A stretch of DNA of 64,000 nt from Pedobacter glucosidilyticus (GCF_002483235.1 NZ_DLHN01000017.1:38129-102128); one strand, 5' to 3'; counted from the first letter of the stretch, positions 1-9,359 are shown. Notes: a model not told the origin generated them from the letters alone. Translations and numbers: made by a program.

Positions 1-231
1 ATTTCCTTTATAAAAATGAGCAATAACTTTTTTGTGTGCATGAGGAAGACGAACACTTCCTGTTTCGCCAGTTTTAACTTCCTCTGCACCAACAAACATC
101 GGGATGTCAAGTGTTGTGGCATACACGTTTTCTAAAGCGGCTTTAAGCAAATCACGCTCTTTACTACCTTTTGCGTATTGCAAAACAGGCTCGTTAACGG
201 GAACTGGTATATTAAAAAAACCTTTCAACAT
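1..231 (-). CDS. pruA: 1-pyrroline-5-carboxylate dehydrogenase, N-terminal part
   Basis: The first 77 codons of a gene that runs off the left edge. The translation begins MLKGFFNIPVPVNEPVLQYA and continues through a KERDLLKAALE segment, which is the characteristic N-terminus of the long-form delta-1-pyrroline-5-carboxylate dehydrogenases. The enzyme oxidises glutamate semialdehyde/P5C to glutamate with NAD. It is divergent from proline dehydrogenase at 445, which catalyses the preceding step, so the two form a proline catabolism pair sharing a 213-bp intergenic region. The catalytic domain is outside the window. The start at 231 is the only plausible ATG. Confidence 0.88.
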   Translation of the reverse strand, partial: MLKGFFNIPVPVNEPVLQYAKGSKERDLLKAALENVYATTLDIPMFVGAEEVKTGETGSVRLPHAHKKVIAHFYKGN

Positions 232-444
232 AATCTTGATATTACAGCAATTACACAAAATACATACCTAAGATTTTATCAGCTTCTATAAAACAAGCTT
301 TTTAAAACAAATAGGCTGGTATTTGTTTAACAAAGTAAGTGCTAATACAGGATTTAGATATAACAAAAATTGTCCATTAATAATCTAAAATTGCCAAAAC
401 AAGGCAAATAAATGTTTGCTTATTATTTTTGATATTATAATCAA

Positions 445-1656
445 ATGATGATGAATAAGAGGGTTTCTTTTAACGATACAGCCATTGCCTTTTCGCATAA
501 AACAGATAAAGAATTGGCACAAGCACATTTTATTTTTTCTTTAATGAAATTCCAATGGCTGGTAAAAATTGGGACCAAATTAACCCCCTTGGCACTAAAG
601 TGGAAACTACCTATAAAAGGTCTTTTACGTCATACCATTTTTAAAATATTTATTGGTGGCGAGAGTTTAGAAGAAACCAAAAAAGTACTAACCACGCTCA
701 ATCAATATCAAGTTAAAGTTATATTGGATTATGGTGCCGAAGGGAAAGAAAATGAAGAAAGCTTCACTAAAACTTGTAACGAGTTTATTTCGCTCATCCA
801 ATACGCAGGGAAACAATCTTCTGCTCCTTTTATCAGTATTAAAGTAACGGGCTTAGCTCGTTTTAGCTTTTTAGAGAAGCTAAACATCATCATTAAACAG
901 CATCCATTTACACTTCCTAACCCGAAGGCTTTAACTCCGGCAGAACAACAAGAACTTGAGTTACTTCTAAATAAAATTACAGCGATTGTAGAAGCGGCTA
1001 AACAAGAACATATTGGCGTTTTAGTAGATGCCGAGGAAACTTGGATTCAAGATACAATTGATGCCTTAACTTTCCATTTTGCTAAACTTTATAACCAACA
1101 AAACGCTGTTATTTTTAATACCATACAATTTTATCGTACTGCAGCCTTTGATTTATTACAAGAAAGTATACGCTTAGCACAAGAACACCAATTTATTGTA
1201 GGTATTAAAATGGTAAGAGGTGCTTATATGGAAAAAGAGCGTTTGAGAGCTCAAGAATATGACTATACTTCTCCTATCCACGCTACAAAACAAGTCACAG
1301 ACGACGCTTTTAATAAAGGTTTAGCTTATGCAATTGCCAATTTAGAGAAAATACATCTGATCATAGCCAGTCATAATGAAGAGAGCAATAGCTACGCTAC
1401 GGAACTTTTAGCACAATATGGTTTCGCTCAGCAACATCCGCATATTCATTTTTCTCAGTTGTATGGCATGAGTGACCATATTACTTTTAATTTGGCTAAA
1501 GCCGGATATGCAACCAGTAAATATTTACCTTATGGCCCTATAGATGATGTTGTTCCTTATTTGATGAGAAGAGCAGAAGAAAACACCTCTGTAGCAGGAC
1601 AAACTAGTAGAGAGCTACAACTGATTGAGCAAGAAATTAAAAGAAGAAAGTCTTAA
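445..1656 (+). CDS. Proline dehydrogenase (monofunctional)
   Basis: FAD-dependent oxidation of proline to P5C. At 403 residues it is a stand-alone PRODH domain with no DNA-binding or P5CDH part. Family motifs are visible in order in the C-terminal half: KMVRGAYMEKER (flavin/substrate barrel strand), ASHNEES, QLYGMSDHITF, YLPYGP and the terminal YLMRRAEEN, whose paired arginines bind the proline carboxylate in characterised members. Three ATGs lie in tandem (445, 448, 451), so the exact start is uncertain by two codons. It is divergent from pruA, which takes its product, and is followed 55 bp later by an AraC regulator on the same strand. Confidence 0.93.
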   Translation: MMMNKRVSFNDTAIAFSHKTDKELAQAHFIFSLMKFQWLVKIGTKLTPLALKWKLPIKGLLRHTIFKIFIGGESLEETKKVLTTLNQYQVKVILDYGAEGKENEESFTKTCNEFISLIQYAGKQSSAPFISIKVTGLARFSFLEKLNIIIKQHPFTLPNPKALTPAEQQELELLLNKITAIVEAAKQEHIGVLVDAEETWIQDTIDALTFHFAKLYNQQNAVIFNTIQFYRTAAFDLLQESIRLAQEHQFIVGIKMVRGAYMEKERLRAQEYDYTSPIHATKQVTDDAFNKGLAYAIANLEKIHLIIASHNEESNSYATELLAQYGFAQQHPHIHFSQLYGMSDHITFNLAKAGYATSKYLPYGPIDDVVPYLMRRAEENTSVAGQTSRELQLIEQEIKRRKS

Positions 1657-1711
1657 ACTATCAGATATTGCTAATTTTACCTAATTTTAAATTGTATTTT
1701 AGCAATTTTAG

Positions 1712-2596
1712 ATGAAGGTTATTCAATTTACAGTTCCTGTAGACAAAAGCGACTCTGTTGTTATCCAAGAGGATATATTACCAAATTTTTATCATTACCT
1801 ACATAGGCATAAAGAGGTTCAAATAAGCTTAATCTTAAAAGGAGAAGGCACTTTAATTGCCGGAAACTTTACGCAACCTTTTAAAGCTGGTGATGTTTAT
1901 ATCTTAGGAGCCAACCAGCCGCATTTATTAAAAGGAGATGCTAAATATCTAAAACTGCCAAACAAGAATAATATTCACGCTATCCATATCTTTTTTGATG
2001 CCCAGCAATTGCTAGCTCCTTTAAATGCTATGCCCGAGTTTGCAGCCATTCATCAATTTTTAAAACTTACGGATAGTAGTTTGCAATTGCCTTCAAATTA
2101 TTACCAAAAGACAGCTAAGGAGATTATTAAAATTAGTAAAGCAAGTGGTTTTAATAGGCTCATCAGTTTCTTACAACTGCTTGATTATTTTTCTAAAGAG
2201 GTAAAAGATTGGCGTTCTTTATCTACCGGATTTTCTAAGAAATCTTTTTCAGAATCTGAAGGGATGCGTATGAACGATATTTATCAATATACTTTAGAAA
2301 ACTACGCAGAAGATATCACCCTTAAAAAAATTGCCAATGTGGTACATTTAAGTACTTATGCTTTCTGTAAATATTTTAAGAAACATACCCGAAAAACCTA
2401 CCTCAATTTTTTAAACGAGATAAGAATTAACGAAGCTTGCAGAAGAATTTTACATGGCGATTCTGAATCTATATCGGCCATAGCTTATGCAACAGGTTTT
2501 AATAGCACCATTACTTTTAATAGGGTATTTAAGAAAGTAACGGGAATGTCGCCAACGAATTATGTGAAGGTTTATAAGTTTAAAGTAGGAGATTAA
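1712..2596 (+). CDS. AraC family transcriptional regulator
   Basis: 294 residues with the two-part plan of one-component AraC regulators. An N-terminal cupin-like sensor (roughly residues 10-110, with the strand pattern around GEGTLIAGNF and KAGDVYILGANQPHLL) is followed by a C-terminal double helix-turn-helix (about 190-290). The hallmark second HTH is clear: ISAIAYATGFNSTITFNRVFKK followed by GMSPTNY. The ligand cannot be told. It sits 55 bp behind proline dehydrogenase on the same strand, so it may control or be cotranscribed with proline catabolism, but that is inference from position only. Confidence 0.9.
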   Translation: MKVIQFTVPVDKSDSVVIQEDILPNFYHYLHRHKEVQISLILKGEGTLIAGNFTQPFKAGDVYILGANQPHLLKGDAKYLKLPNKNNIHAIHIFFDAQQLLAPLNAMPEFAAIHQFLKLTDSSLQLPSNYYQKTAKEIIKISKASGFNRLISFLQLLDYFSKEVKDWRSLSTGFSKKSFSESEGMRMNDIYQYTLENYAEDITLKKIANVVHLSTYAFCKYFKKHTRKTYLNFLNEIRINEACRRILHGDSESISAIAYATGFNSTITFNRVFKKVTGMSPTNYVKVYKFKVGD

Positions 2597-2619
2597 AAAT
2601 TATAGGTTAAAACTTTTTA

Positions 2620-2900
2620 TCAGAATGAGCGGAGTCGAATTCCTATTATTCTTAGACTCCGCTGTAATTGATTTGATTATAAATATTTAAAAGGTAGGCA
2701 TTCACCCTCAGGCTTTTCCGGCCTCTTGACCGGCCATGTCAAGGCACTTTTTTCCGCAAAAAGTGCCCAAAAACTCTCCGCTACGCCGCTTGCTTCTAAA
2801 GATTCTGCTAAGGCTAATTCTGTAGATACCGCAACCGCCAAGGCGGAATTAAGCGTAAACGGTTGTTAATGCTCAGGCTCGATTACCGTACTATCTAGAG
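2620..2900. repeat. Non-coding interspersed repeats (REP-like palindrome plus a longer repeat copy)
   Basis: No gene in this spacer. Positions 2622-2665 carry a GAGCGGAGTCGAA...AGACTCCGCT dyad of the REP-like family also seen near 8380, 18140, 20545 and 46460. Positions about 2695-2885 match a second repeat copy at 46510-46770, sharing the GGCATTCAC start, the CCGGCCTCTTGACCGGCC palindrome, a GCACTTTTT/AAAAAGTGC hairpin and the AACCGCCAAGGCGGAATTA palindrome. Both orientations yield short open frames in the repeat, which are spurious. Confidence 0.75.
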
Positions 2901-2953
2901 AACTCATTTACAGTTAACTATTAAAACATCACACATGGAAAGTCAACACCTAA

Positions 2954-4147
2954 CTACTCAATCACACCCAATTCTTTCCCTACTTTTTTGAAAGCTGCAA
3001 TACATTTATCTAAGTGAGAGCGGTCATGTGCAGCAGACATTTGCACTCTTATTCTTGCCTTACCTTTTGCTACTACAGGGTAATAAAAACCAATAACATA
3101 AATACCTTCTTCTAACATTCTGGAAGCAAATTGCTGAGCCAAAGGCGCATCATACAACATCACCGGAACAATGGGGTGTGTACCTTGCTTAATATCGAAA
3201 CCTGCTTTGGTCATTTCTGCTCTAAAATAAGCGGTATTTTCTGCCAATTTATCTTTTAAAGTGGTACTTTCTTTTAACATATCTAATACTGCGATAGAAG
3301 CCCCTACAATAGCGGGAGCTAAGGTATTAGAGAATAAATATGGTCTTGATCTTTGTCTTAGCAATGCTATAACTTCTTTAGGACCAGAGGTAAATCCGCC
3401 AGAAGCGCCACCTAAAGCTTTTCCTAAAGTACCTGTTATGATATCTACCCTACCCATAACACCATGATGCTCATGAGTACCTCTTCCGGTTTTACCCATA
3501 AAACCAGAGCTATGACATTCATCTATCATCACTAAAGCCTTGTATTGATCAGCTAAATCACAAATTTTATCTAACTGGGCGATGGTTCCATCCATAGAGA
3601 AAACACCATCAGTAACAATAATACGATGTCTTAAATGTTGCGTAGCTTGTAGCTGAGCTTCTAAATCGGCCATATCATCATGCTTGTAGCGATGGCGTTG
3701 CGCTTTACATAACCTAATACCATCAATAATAGAAGCATGGTTTAATTCATCAGAAATAATAGCATCTCTTTCATCAAACAAAGGTTCAAAAACACCTCCG
3801 TTAGCATCAAAAGCGGCAGCATACAAAATAGTATCTTCTGTACCTAAAAACTCGGATATTTTTTGCTCCAACTCTTTATGGATGTCTTGTGTACCGCAAA
3901 TAAAACGTACAGATGATAAACCAAAACCATGACTATCAATAGCTTTTTTTGCCGCCTCTAAAACCTCCGGATGGTTAGATAAACCTAAATAGTTATTAGC
4001 GCAAAAATTAATTACTTCTTGGCCGCCGGTAACAGCAATATCTGCCGATTGTGGGGTAACTATAACACGTTCGTTTTTATATAAACCAGCGTCTTTTATA
4101 TCCTGTAATTCTTGAGTTAAAACAGATTTTAAAGTTTCATACATCAT
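2954..4147 (-). CDS. kbl: Glycine C-acetyltransferase (2-amino-3-ketobutyrate CoA ligase)
   Basis: PLP-dependent alpha-oxoamine synthase, 397 residues, the usual length for KBL. It interconverts 2-amino-3-oxobutyrate plus CoA with glycine plus acetyl-CoA in threonine breakdown. Visible motifs are CANNYLGLSNHP near the N-terminus, ISDELNHASIIDG, VMIDECHSSGFMG (cofactor-binding Asp and His) and GTLGKALGGASGG with the Schiff-base lysine near residue 244. Close relatives BioF and ALA synthase are less likely given the KYKHDDM-type substrate region and the overall KBL-like length. MM at the start makes 4144 an alternative start. No threonine dehydrogenase is adjacent. Confidence 0.9.
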   Translation of the reverse strand: MMYETLKSVLTQELQDIKDAGLYKNERVIVTPQSADIAVTGGQEVINFCANNYLGLSNHPEVLEAAKKAIDSHGFGLSSVRFICGTQDIHKELEQKISEFLGTEDTILYAAAFDANGGVFEPLFDERDAIISDELNHASIIDGIRLCKAQRHRYKHDDMADLEAQLQATQHLRHRIIVTDGVFSMDGTIAQLDKICDLADQYKALVMIDECHSSGFMGKTGRGTHEHHGVMGRVDIITGTLGKALGGASGGFTSGPKEVIALLRQRSRPYLFSNTLAPAIVGASIAVLDMLKESTTLKDKLAENTAYFRAEMTKAGFDIKQGTHPIVPVMLYDAPLAQQFASRMLEEGIYVIGFYYPVVAKGKARIRVQMSAAHDRSHLDKCIAAFKKVGKELGVIE

Positions 4148-4193
4148 TTAAAATTTTATGGTTCAACAATATGTTGGGTAAAGCGGTTTGTAA

Positions 4194-5240
4194 TTATCTC
4201 TTTACCATTTCTATCTGATATAATTTAGGCCATTTCTTCCCGGTTACAAATAACCTTTTACCTTTTGCATCCCAAGCAATGCCGTTTAAAACATCCTGGT
4301 CTTGATCTTCTACTTGGTCTTTATTTAAACCTATCAAATTGATATAAGCTTCTACCTCTCCCGTTTGCGGATTGATGATGGCAATTAAATCTGAAGTATA
4401 AATATTGGCAAATAGTTTACCATCTATCCATTCTAATTCGTTCAATTGCGTTACTGGGCCTTTATCATCATATACTTCTATATAACCTTCTGGTTGGTAA
4501 GTTTCTTTGTTGAGCTTATAAATTTTATTAGTGCCATCGGTATTGTAAATGGTGGCACCATCATACGCTAAGCCCCAACCTTCAGCAGCGTGGTTGTAAG
4601 GTAAAGTTCTTAATAAATTAAAGCTGTTTTTATCGTATTCTAAAATCACACGCTCTTTATAAGTAAGCTGAATAATTTTATCACCAATTACTGTCATCCC
4701 TTCAGCAAAGTATTGTTGAGCAATGTCTTGTTTTTGTAGCACTTTACCTTCAACGGTGGTTTTTCTGAGACTAGAAGCGCCATACTCGCCATCACTTTCG
4801 TAAAAGAAACCATCATGATATTCTAAACCTTGGGTGTAAGAAGAAATATCGTGTTGATAGGTATTGATGATTTTAAAACCATACTGATCAGGAATTTTTG
4901 AGGATACCAAAACTACATTGGTACTCAGCTCTTGAACATCAGCACCAGTATATAATTTAGCATTGATGAGCCTGATACCTAAAGGCATATCTTTGGTAGC
5001 TATCATTTGGGTTGCTGTATCTTTTGCTGAGGCTACCAATTTATCATCAATAAAATATTGTACAGAGTCTGGAAGCTTATTGCTTAACATCAAACTCAAT
5101 TTAAGAGGCTCACCTGCTTTAATTAAACTGCCACTTTCTGGAAACAATAAAGCTATTTCTTCCTGACCAGATTTTTTCCCTTGATTACAAGATAAAATCA
5201 ACATCAGGAAACTAAAGACAGTAACCAAATATTTATTCAT
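4194..5240 (-). CDS. Glutaminyl-peptide cyclotransferase, lipoprotein
   Basis: Glutamine cyclotransferase of the five-bladed beta-propeller type (PF05096), converting N-terminal Gln to pyroglutamate. A lipoprotein signal MNKYLVTVFSFLMLILSC places the lipidated Cys at residue 18. An Ig-like segment of about 90 residues follows, then the propeller with YTQGLEYHDGFFYESDGEYG, AEGMTVIGDKIIQLTYKE, EGWGLAYDG and NELEWIDG, all family hallmarks. The ATG at 5240 is chosen over 5261 because it begins exactly at the signal peptide and overlaps the yraN stop in an ATGAATAA junction, a translational-coupling arrangement common in this window. Confidence 0.88.
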   Translation of the reverse strand: MNKYLVTVFSFLMLILSCNQGKKSGQEEIALLFPESGSLIKAGEPLKLSLMLSNKLPDSVQYFIDDKLVASAKDTATQMIATKDMPLGIRLINAKLYTGADVQELSTNVVLVSSKIPDQYGFKIINTYQHDISSYTQGLEYHDGFFYESDGEYGASSLRKTTVEGKVLQKQDIAQQYFAEGMTVIGDKIIQLTYKERVILEYDKNSFNLLRTLPYNHAAEGWGLAYDGATIYNTDGTNKIYKLNKETYQPEGYIEVYDDKGPVTQLNELEWIDGKLFANIYTSDLIAIINPQTGEVEAYINLIGLNKDQVEDQDQDVLNGIAWDAKGKRLFVTGKKWPKLYQIEMVKR

Positions 5241-5601
5241 AATTCCAAAAAGCATCTTCAATATGTTTTAAAGTGTATTTTTCTAAGTTTTTATCAAATA
5301 AAATGGAGATAATATCAAACCTAATTTCTCCTTTGTGATTCATCAAATAAACGTATTCTTCTGCAGCATCTGTTAAAAGTCGCTGCTTTTTTACATCTAC
5401 AAAATCCTCTGGCTCGCCAAAAGCATTTCCACTACGCGTTTTAACTTCTATAAAAATGATGATTTTATGCTTAAAAGCGATGATATCAACCTCGGCTTTG
5501 CCAAAACACCAATTTTCATCTAATATTTCAAAGCCTTGCTGTTCTAGAAAATCTTTGGCTATTTGTTCGCCATTTTTCCCTAAAGTATTGTGTTGTGCCA
5601 C
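5233..5601 (-). CDS. YraN family protein (UPF0102), nuclease-like
   Basis: 122 residues with the whole UPF0102 fold: GKNGEQIAKDFLEQQGFEIL at the N-terminus, then KAEVDIIA and IIFIEVKTRSG, giving the E...D...ExK arrangement of restriction-endonuclease-like enzymes, then FVDVKKQRLLTDAAEEY. The cellular substrate of the family is not established. It overlaps dnaG by one base (5601) and the cyclotransferase by 8 bp, so dnaG-yraN-cyclotransferase is one transcription unit. Confidence 0.9.
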   Translation of the reverse strand: MAQHNTLGKNGEQIAKDFLEQQGFEILDENWCFGKAEVDIIAFKHKIIIFIEVKTRSGNAFGEPEDFVDVKKQRLLTDAAEEYVYLMNHKGEIRFDIISILFDKNLEKYTLKHIEDAFWNYE

Positions 5602-7535
5602 TATTTTATAATTACAGAACCCAGATAATGAGAGATATACCTTTCTACTTCTTTTAAATCCTTATATTCCTTCATCAAAATCATCTGATTGTCTTCATTA
5701 ATCTCTTGTTGCAATTCTTTTTGCTTAGCAATAAGCATGGCACCAATTTTCTTTTTTTTCAGATGAAAAATAGCTCCCATAACGGTAGATTTTAAGTTTT
5801 GTGTTTCATCATTTACATTGATGTTGTGCATAGTGTACCAATTCTCACTTAATTGATAAGGTGAGGAAATGATAGAAATAGCTGTCTTTGATATTTCTTT
5901 ATCAGGATGCTGGATAAAATCCTTTTCTGTTGGAAGTTTACCTTTCTCTAACTCATCATGATAATAAGAAATAATGCGGGTATAAACTGGATTTAAGAAA
6001 CTTACATCACTTAAATTGGTGATGATATAAGGGCCAATGTAGGTATCAGTCATATCATCCCAATTCACCAATTGATGCCCATAGGTAAGCAGTACCCTCA
6101 GGATTTCTTTTTCCTGATACTCATCTGTTTGGGTAGGTTTATCTTCAAATAAATCTGCTGGCGGACCATCCTCTGGCTCAGAAAACTCTGGTGGAGGCTG
6201 GTTTTGAGGGTTATTTTTATCTTTCTTAGCTTTTGCTAAACGTATTTTGTTCAGCTCGGCAATTAAAATACGCTCCTCCATGTTTAAGAGGCTGCTACAC
6301 TCTCTTAAAAAAACAGAAGCCTTTATGGCATCAGGAATTTTAGCAATACTTTCAACTACATCTCTAATAACACCTGCTTTTTTGATGGGGTCATTTGCAG
6401 CATCCTGTAAAAGAATCTCGGTTTTGTAGAAAATAAAGTCCTTTCTGTTTTTCTCTACATGGGTTTTAAAAGCCGAAGCACCGTGAGCTTGAATATAGGA
6501 ATCTGGGTCATGACCATCAGGAAAAAGTACAACTTTTACATCCAAACCTTCCTCCAAAATCATATCCAAACCTCTTAATGAGGCTTTGATACCTGCCGCA
6601 TCTCCATCGTAAAGAATACAAACGCTATTGGTAAACCTGCTGATAAGTCTAATCTGCTCGGTAGTTAGGGAAGTTCCTGATGAAGCAACTACGTTTTCTA
6701 CCCCCGCTTGATGAACCGCCATCACATCGGCATAACCTTCTACCAAGAAGCAGTTATCCATATCTCGGATAGCTTTTTTAGCTTGAAAAAGCCCATAAAG
6801 CACATTAGATTTATGGTAGATATCGCTCTCTGGCGAGTTTACATATTTAGGAACGCTCTTGTCTGTTTTTAAGGTTCTGCCGCCAAAACCTATTATCCTA
6901 CCCGTAAAGTTATGGATAGGAAAAATGACACGAGCTCTAAATCTATCGTAAATACGGCCTTTATCATTTTTAATAACTAAGCCGGTTTCTTCTAGAAATT
7001 CTTGCTTATAGCCTTCAGAAAGGGCTTTATCATTTAAGGCCGACCATTCTTCAGGAGAATAGCCAATCTCGAATTTTTTGAGTGTTTCTTCTCTAAAACC
7101 ACGCTCTTTAAAATAGCTTAAGCCGATGGATTTGCCTTCATCGGTATGCCACAGGTTGTGTGCAAAAAACTGAGCTGCAAAAGTTGATATAACGTAAAGG
7201 CTTTCTTTTCTATCAACTTCGGCTTGGTATTCTGGTGTTACCTCGGTTTCTTCAATTTCTATATTATACTTTCGAGCAAGGTATTTTATGGCTTCTGGAT
7301 ACGAGTATTTCTCGTGGCTCATGATGAATTGGAGAGAATCTCCTCCCTCGCCACAGCCAAAACATTTATAAATACCTTTTGCCGGAGAAACATGAAAAGA
7401 AGGCGTTTTTTCACCATGGAAAGGACAAAGCCCTATCATACTTGTGCCTCTTTTTTTGAGGTACACAAAATCTCCTACAACTTCCTCTACACGGGCTGTT
7501 TCTAAAACACGGTCAATGGATTCTTTTTTTATCAT
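5601..7535 (-). CDS. dnaG: DNA primase
   Basis: Bacterial primase, 644 residues, making RNA primers for DNA replication. The N-terminal zinc-binding domain is intact: GLCPFHGEKTPSF then KCFGCGEGG. The core and TOPRIM follow, with FGGRTL, LVEGYADVMAVHQ and CILYDGDAAGIKA supplying the conserved Glu and DxD metal ligands. An acidic, proline-rich linker lies around residues 440-480, followed by a diverged C-terminal helicase-interaction region. Start ATG at 7535 fits the family. It heads the dnaG-yraN-cyclotransferase unit. Confidence 0.97.
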   Translation of the reverse strand: MIKKESIDRVLETARVEEVVGDFVYLKKRGTSMIGLCPFHGEKTPSFHVSPAKGIYKCFGCGEGGDSLQFIMSHEKYSYPEAIKYLARKYNIEIEETEVTPEYQAEVDRKESLYVISTFAAQFFAHNLWHTDEGKSIGLSYFKERGFREETLKKFEIGYSPEEWSALNDKALSEGYKQEFLEETGLVIKNDKGRIYDRFRARVIFPIHNFTGRIIGFGGRTLKTDKSVPKYVNSPESDIYHKSNVLYGLFQAKKAIRDMDNCFLVEGYADVMAVHQAGVENVVASSGTSLTTEQIRLISRFTNSVCILYDGDAAGIKASLRGLDMILEEGLDVKVVLFPDGHDPDSYIQAHGASAFKTHVEKNRKDFIFYKTEILLQDAANDPIKKAGVIRDVVESIAKIPDAIKASVFLRECSSLLNMEERILIAELNKIRLAKAKKDKNNPQNQPPPEFSEPEDGPPADLFEDKPTQTDEYQEKEILRVLLTYGHQLVNWDDMTDTYIGPYIITNLSDVSFLNPVYTRIISYYHDELEKGKLPTEKDFIQHPDKEISKTAISIISSPYQLSENWYTMHNINVNDETQNLKSTVMGAIFHLKKKKIGAMLIAKQKELQQEINEDNQMILMKEYKDLKEVERYISHYLGSVIIK

Positions 7536-7749
7536 GCGATAAAAACAAATTTAAGAGAATTTGTGAAGCAATCTTAATATAAAGCTAATTTTAAAGGACA
7601 AATAAATGTCGCCATATGAAATATCCGCATTAACATTCTAATAACAATTAACATACAAAAATCTACAAGAAATTAATTTAAAATTTTAAAATTTTGAGTC
7701 TCTCAAGCACTTTTTAACTTAAATTCAGTAAGAAATTAATAGAAAATTT

Positions 7750-8334
7750 ATGAAAAAAACATGCGGATTAATGCTTTTAGCCTTTTCACTATTTACTTTA
7801 AAAGGCTTTACTCAAACAGAAAAAGGAATTATAAATTTTGGAGGTACTGTAGATTTTAGTACTACCAAATCTACTACTTCTATTTCAACAACATCTTCAA
7901 CGTTTGGAATCGGACCTAGAGTAGGGTATTTTATTTTAGATAATTTAAATATCGGAAGTAGCTTAAGTTTTAGACATACTAAGGCTAACGATTTTAAAAC
8001 AAATCAATTTTCTGTTGCTCCATTTGTTAGAAAGTATGGGTCGCTGTCTGACGCTTTTAAAATATTTGGACAATTCTCAGTACCATTTAGCGTAAGTAAT
8101 GAGAAAATCAGTTCATCAGAATATAAATTTCGCTCTGTGGGTGTAAACTTGTCACCTGGCTTCGCATTTTTCCCGACCAAAAAAATAGCTTTAGAATTTT
8201 CATTTACAGGTATATCTTATGAATCATCAAAATCTGATTCTAATATTAGCCAACCTAATGAAGTTAAAAGAAACACATTCTCTATAGGCACCAACTCTTT
8301 TGCACCAATTATCGGAGTTCAGTTTCATCTTTAG
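7750..8334 (+). CDS. Small outer-membrane beta-barrel protein (porin-like)
   Basis: 194 residues with a Sec signal (MKKTCGLMLLAFSLFTLKGFTQ) and a mature part made of alternating strands. It ends IIGVQFHL, a C-terminal aromatic-rich barrel-insertion strand. It is a paralogue of 9360-9977: both have TEKG after the signal, an SVGYF-like strand, LSPGFAFFPTKKI and a final FAPxIGxQFHx. A transported substrate or binding role cannot be read from sequence. It is convergent with the TetR gene at 8491. Confidence 0.8.
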   Translation: MKKTCGLMLLAFSLFTLKGFTQTEKGIINFGGTVDFSTTKSTTSISTTSSTFGIGPRVGYFILDNLNIGSSLSFRHTKANDFKTNQFSVAPFVRKYGSLSDAFKIFGQFSVPFSVSNEKISSSEYKFRSVGVNLSPGFAFFPTKKIALEFSFTGISYESSKSDSNISQPNEVKRNTFSIGTNSFAPIIGVQFHL

Positions 8335-8347
8335 TTATTTTAAAATT

Positions 8348-8484
8348 AAAAAAGAGGCTGTCTCAAGAATCATATTCGTCACATTGAGCGGAGTCGAAAT
8401 GTTCTCTGATATACTCACAGAAAAGGCTTCGACTTCGCTCAGCCTGACACGTAGTGGTGATTTGAGACAACCTCTTTTTGTTTA
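8348..8484. repeat. Long imperfect inverted repeat between convergent genes, probable bidirectional terminator
   Basis: An outer stem pairs AAAGAGGCTGTCTCAA (8350-8365) with TTGAGACAACCTCTTT (8462-8477). Nested inside is the REP-like pair GAGCGGAGTCGAA (near 8386) and TTCGACTTCGCTCAG (near 8427). The whole 130-bp element can fold into one hairpin. It lies between the stop codons of two convergent genes, so it probably ends both transcripts. The outer stem is unlike the other REP-like copies here. Confidence 0.7.
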
Positions 8485-8490
8485 CTAAAT

Positions 8491-9090
8491 TCACTTAGTA
8501 ATGCCGCCCAAAATCATATTGATTAAACGGCAACAAGACTCTGAAGAGCTAGTTAAACAAGCCGAAGATTGGTTAGGAAGTTCTAAGCCATTAAAGGCTG
8601 CATTTGTCCAGCTGGCAAAAAATGTAATTTCTTCATCATTCATATTTTTGAACTCGCCACACTGCACACCACTTTTAATAATTTCTTTGATAAAATCGAT
8701 ATGCGTTTGCTCGAATTCTTGTTTTAAACCGAATATTTCTCTAAAATGGTCGAAAACATCTTCAAAAACTACCTTGCTTAAATTGTCATATTCTTCTTTA
8801 AGCTTTAATCTAGACATTAAATAAGCCTGAAATTTAGCCAAAGCCGTACTTTCTGCATTTACTGCCAGCCTAATGTGTTTTACGGCATTTTGCATTTCAT
8901 GATTTACAACAGCCTCAAACAATTCTGATTTACCCGGATAGTAATAATAAAGCGTACTTTTTCCCTTTCCTACAGCTTTGGCAACATCCTCCATTGTGGT
9001 TTTTTTTAAACCATACTTAGAAAATAGTTGCTTCGCAGCATCTAAAATTTCTTTATTAAGACCATCATCATTTACAGGAGTTGCCACCAT
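8491..9090 (-). CDS. TetR/AcrR family transcriptional regulator
   Basis: 199 residues. The N-terminal helix-turn-helix is canonical: KEILDAAKQLFSKYGLKKTT, then MEDVAKAVGKGKSTLYYYYPGKSELF. The ligand-binding C-terminal helical domain is not assignable to a known ligand class. It lies between two paralogous outer-membrane barrel genes, ending convergently with the first and divergent from the second (270-bp spacer), so it may repress one or both. Confidence 0.9.
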   Translation of the reverse strand: MVATPVNDDGLNKEILDAAKQLFSKYGLKKTTMEDVAKAVGKGKSTLYYYYPGKSELFEAVVNHEMQNAVKHIRLAVNAESTALAKFQAYLMSRLKLKEEYDNLSKVVFEDVFDHFREIFGLKQEFEQTHIDFIKEIIKSGVQCGEFKNMNDEEITFFASWTNAAFNGLELPNQSSACLTSSSESCCRLINMILGGITK

Positions 9091-9285
9091 TGTTTAGACT
9101 TCTTTTAATAATTATTCTAAATATACAACATTTTTCTTACGCATCAAGCATATCAATATCTTAAAATGCTTCTTTTATTGCCCCTGCAAAAGTCAGGTAT
9201 AAGTAAAACTAAAGTCAGATTAGATTCATATAGCCCATGAATCAGCAAGTTACCGTAGACTAAACGTACAGGTCTTAAAAATATT

Positions 9286-9315
9286 TTTGCGTTATAGATT
9301 TTTAGACTAATTTTG
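9286..9315 (+). promoter_or_regulatory. Bacteroidota-type promoter for the 9360 gene
   Basis: TTTG at 9286-9289 and TAATTTTG at 9308-9315, 18 bp apart, match the Bacteroidota -33/-7 consensus (TTTG, TAnnTTTG). Transcription would begin near 9322, leaving a leader of about 38 nt before the ATG at 9360. A dyad-like GACTAATTTTGACTAACAGTC region follows and could be a TetR operator, but this is a weak inference. Confidence 0.6.
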
Positions 9316-9359
9316 ACTAACAGTCGAAAGACAAAAGTAAAACATAAATATAAAAAGAC

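Noticed and set aside
424..431. TATTTTTG as a -7 box for proline dehydrogenase
   Set aside because: It is only about 14 bp from the start codon and no -33 box lies at 17-23 bp; a chance match in AT-rich DNA is likely.
7546..7553. TAAATTTG on the minus strand as dnaG promoter
   Set aside because: It is 11 bp from the ATG, which would leave almost no leader, and the nearest TTG is 15 bp away.
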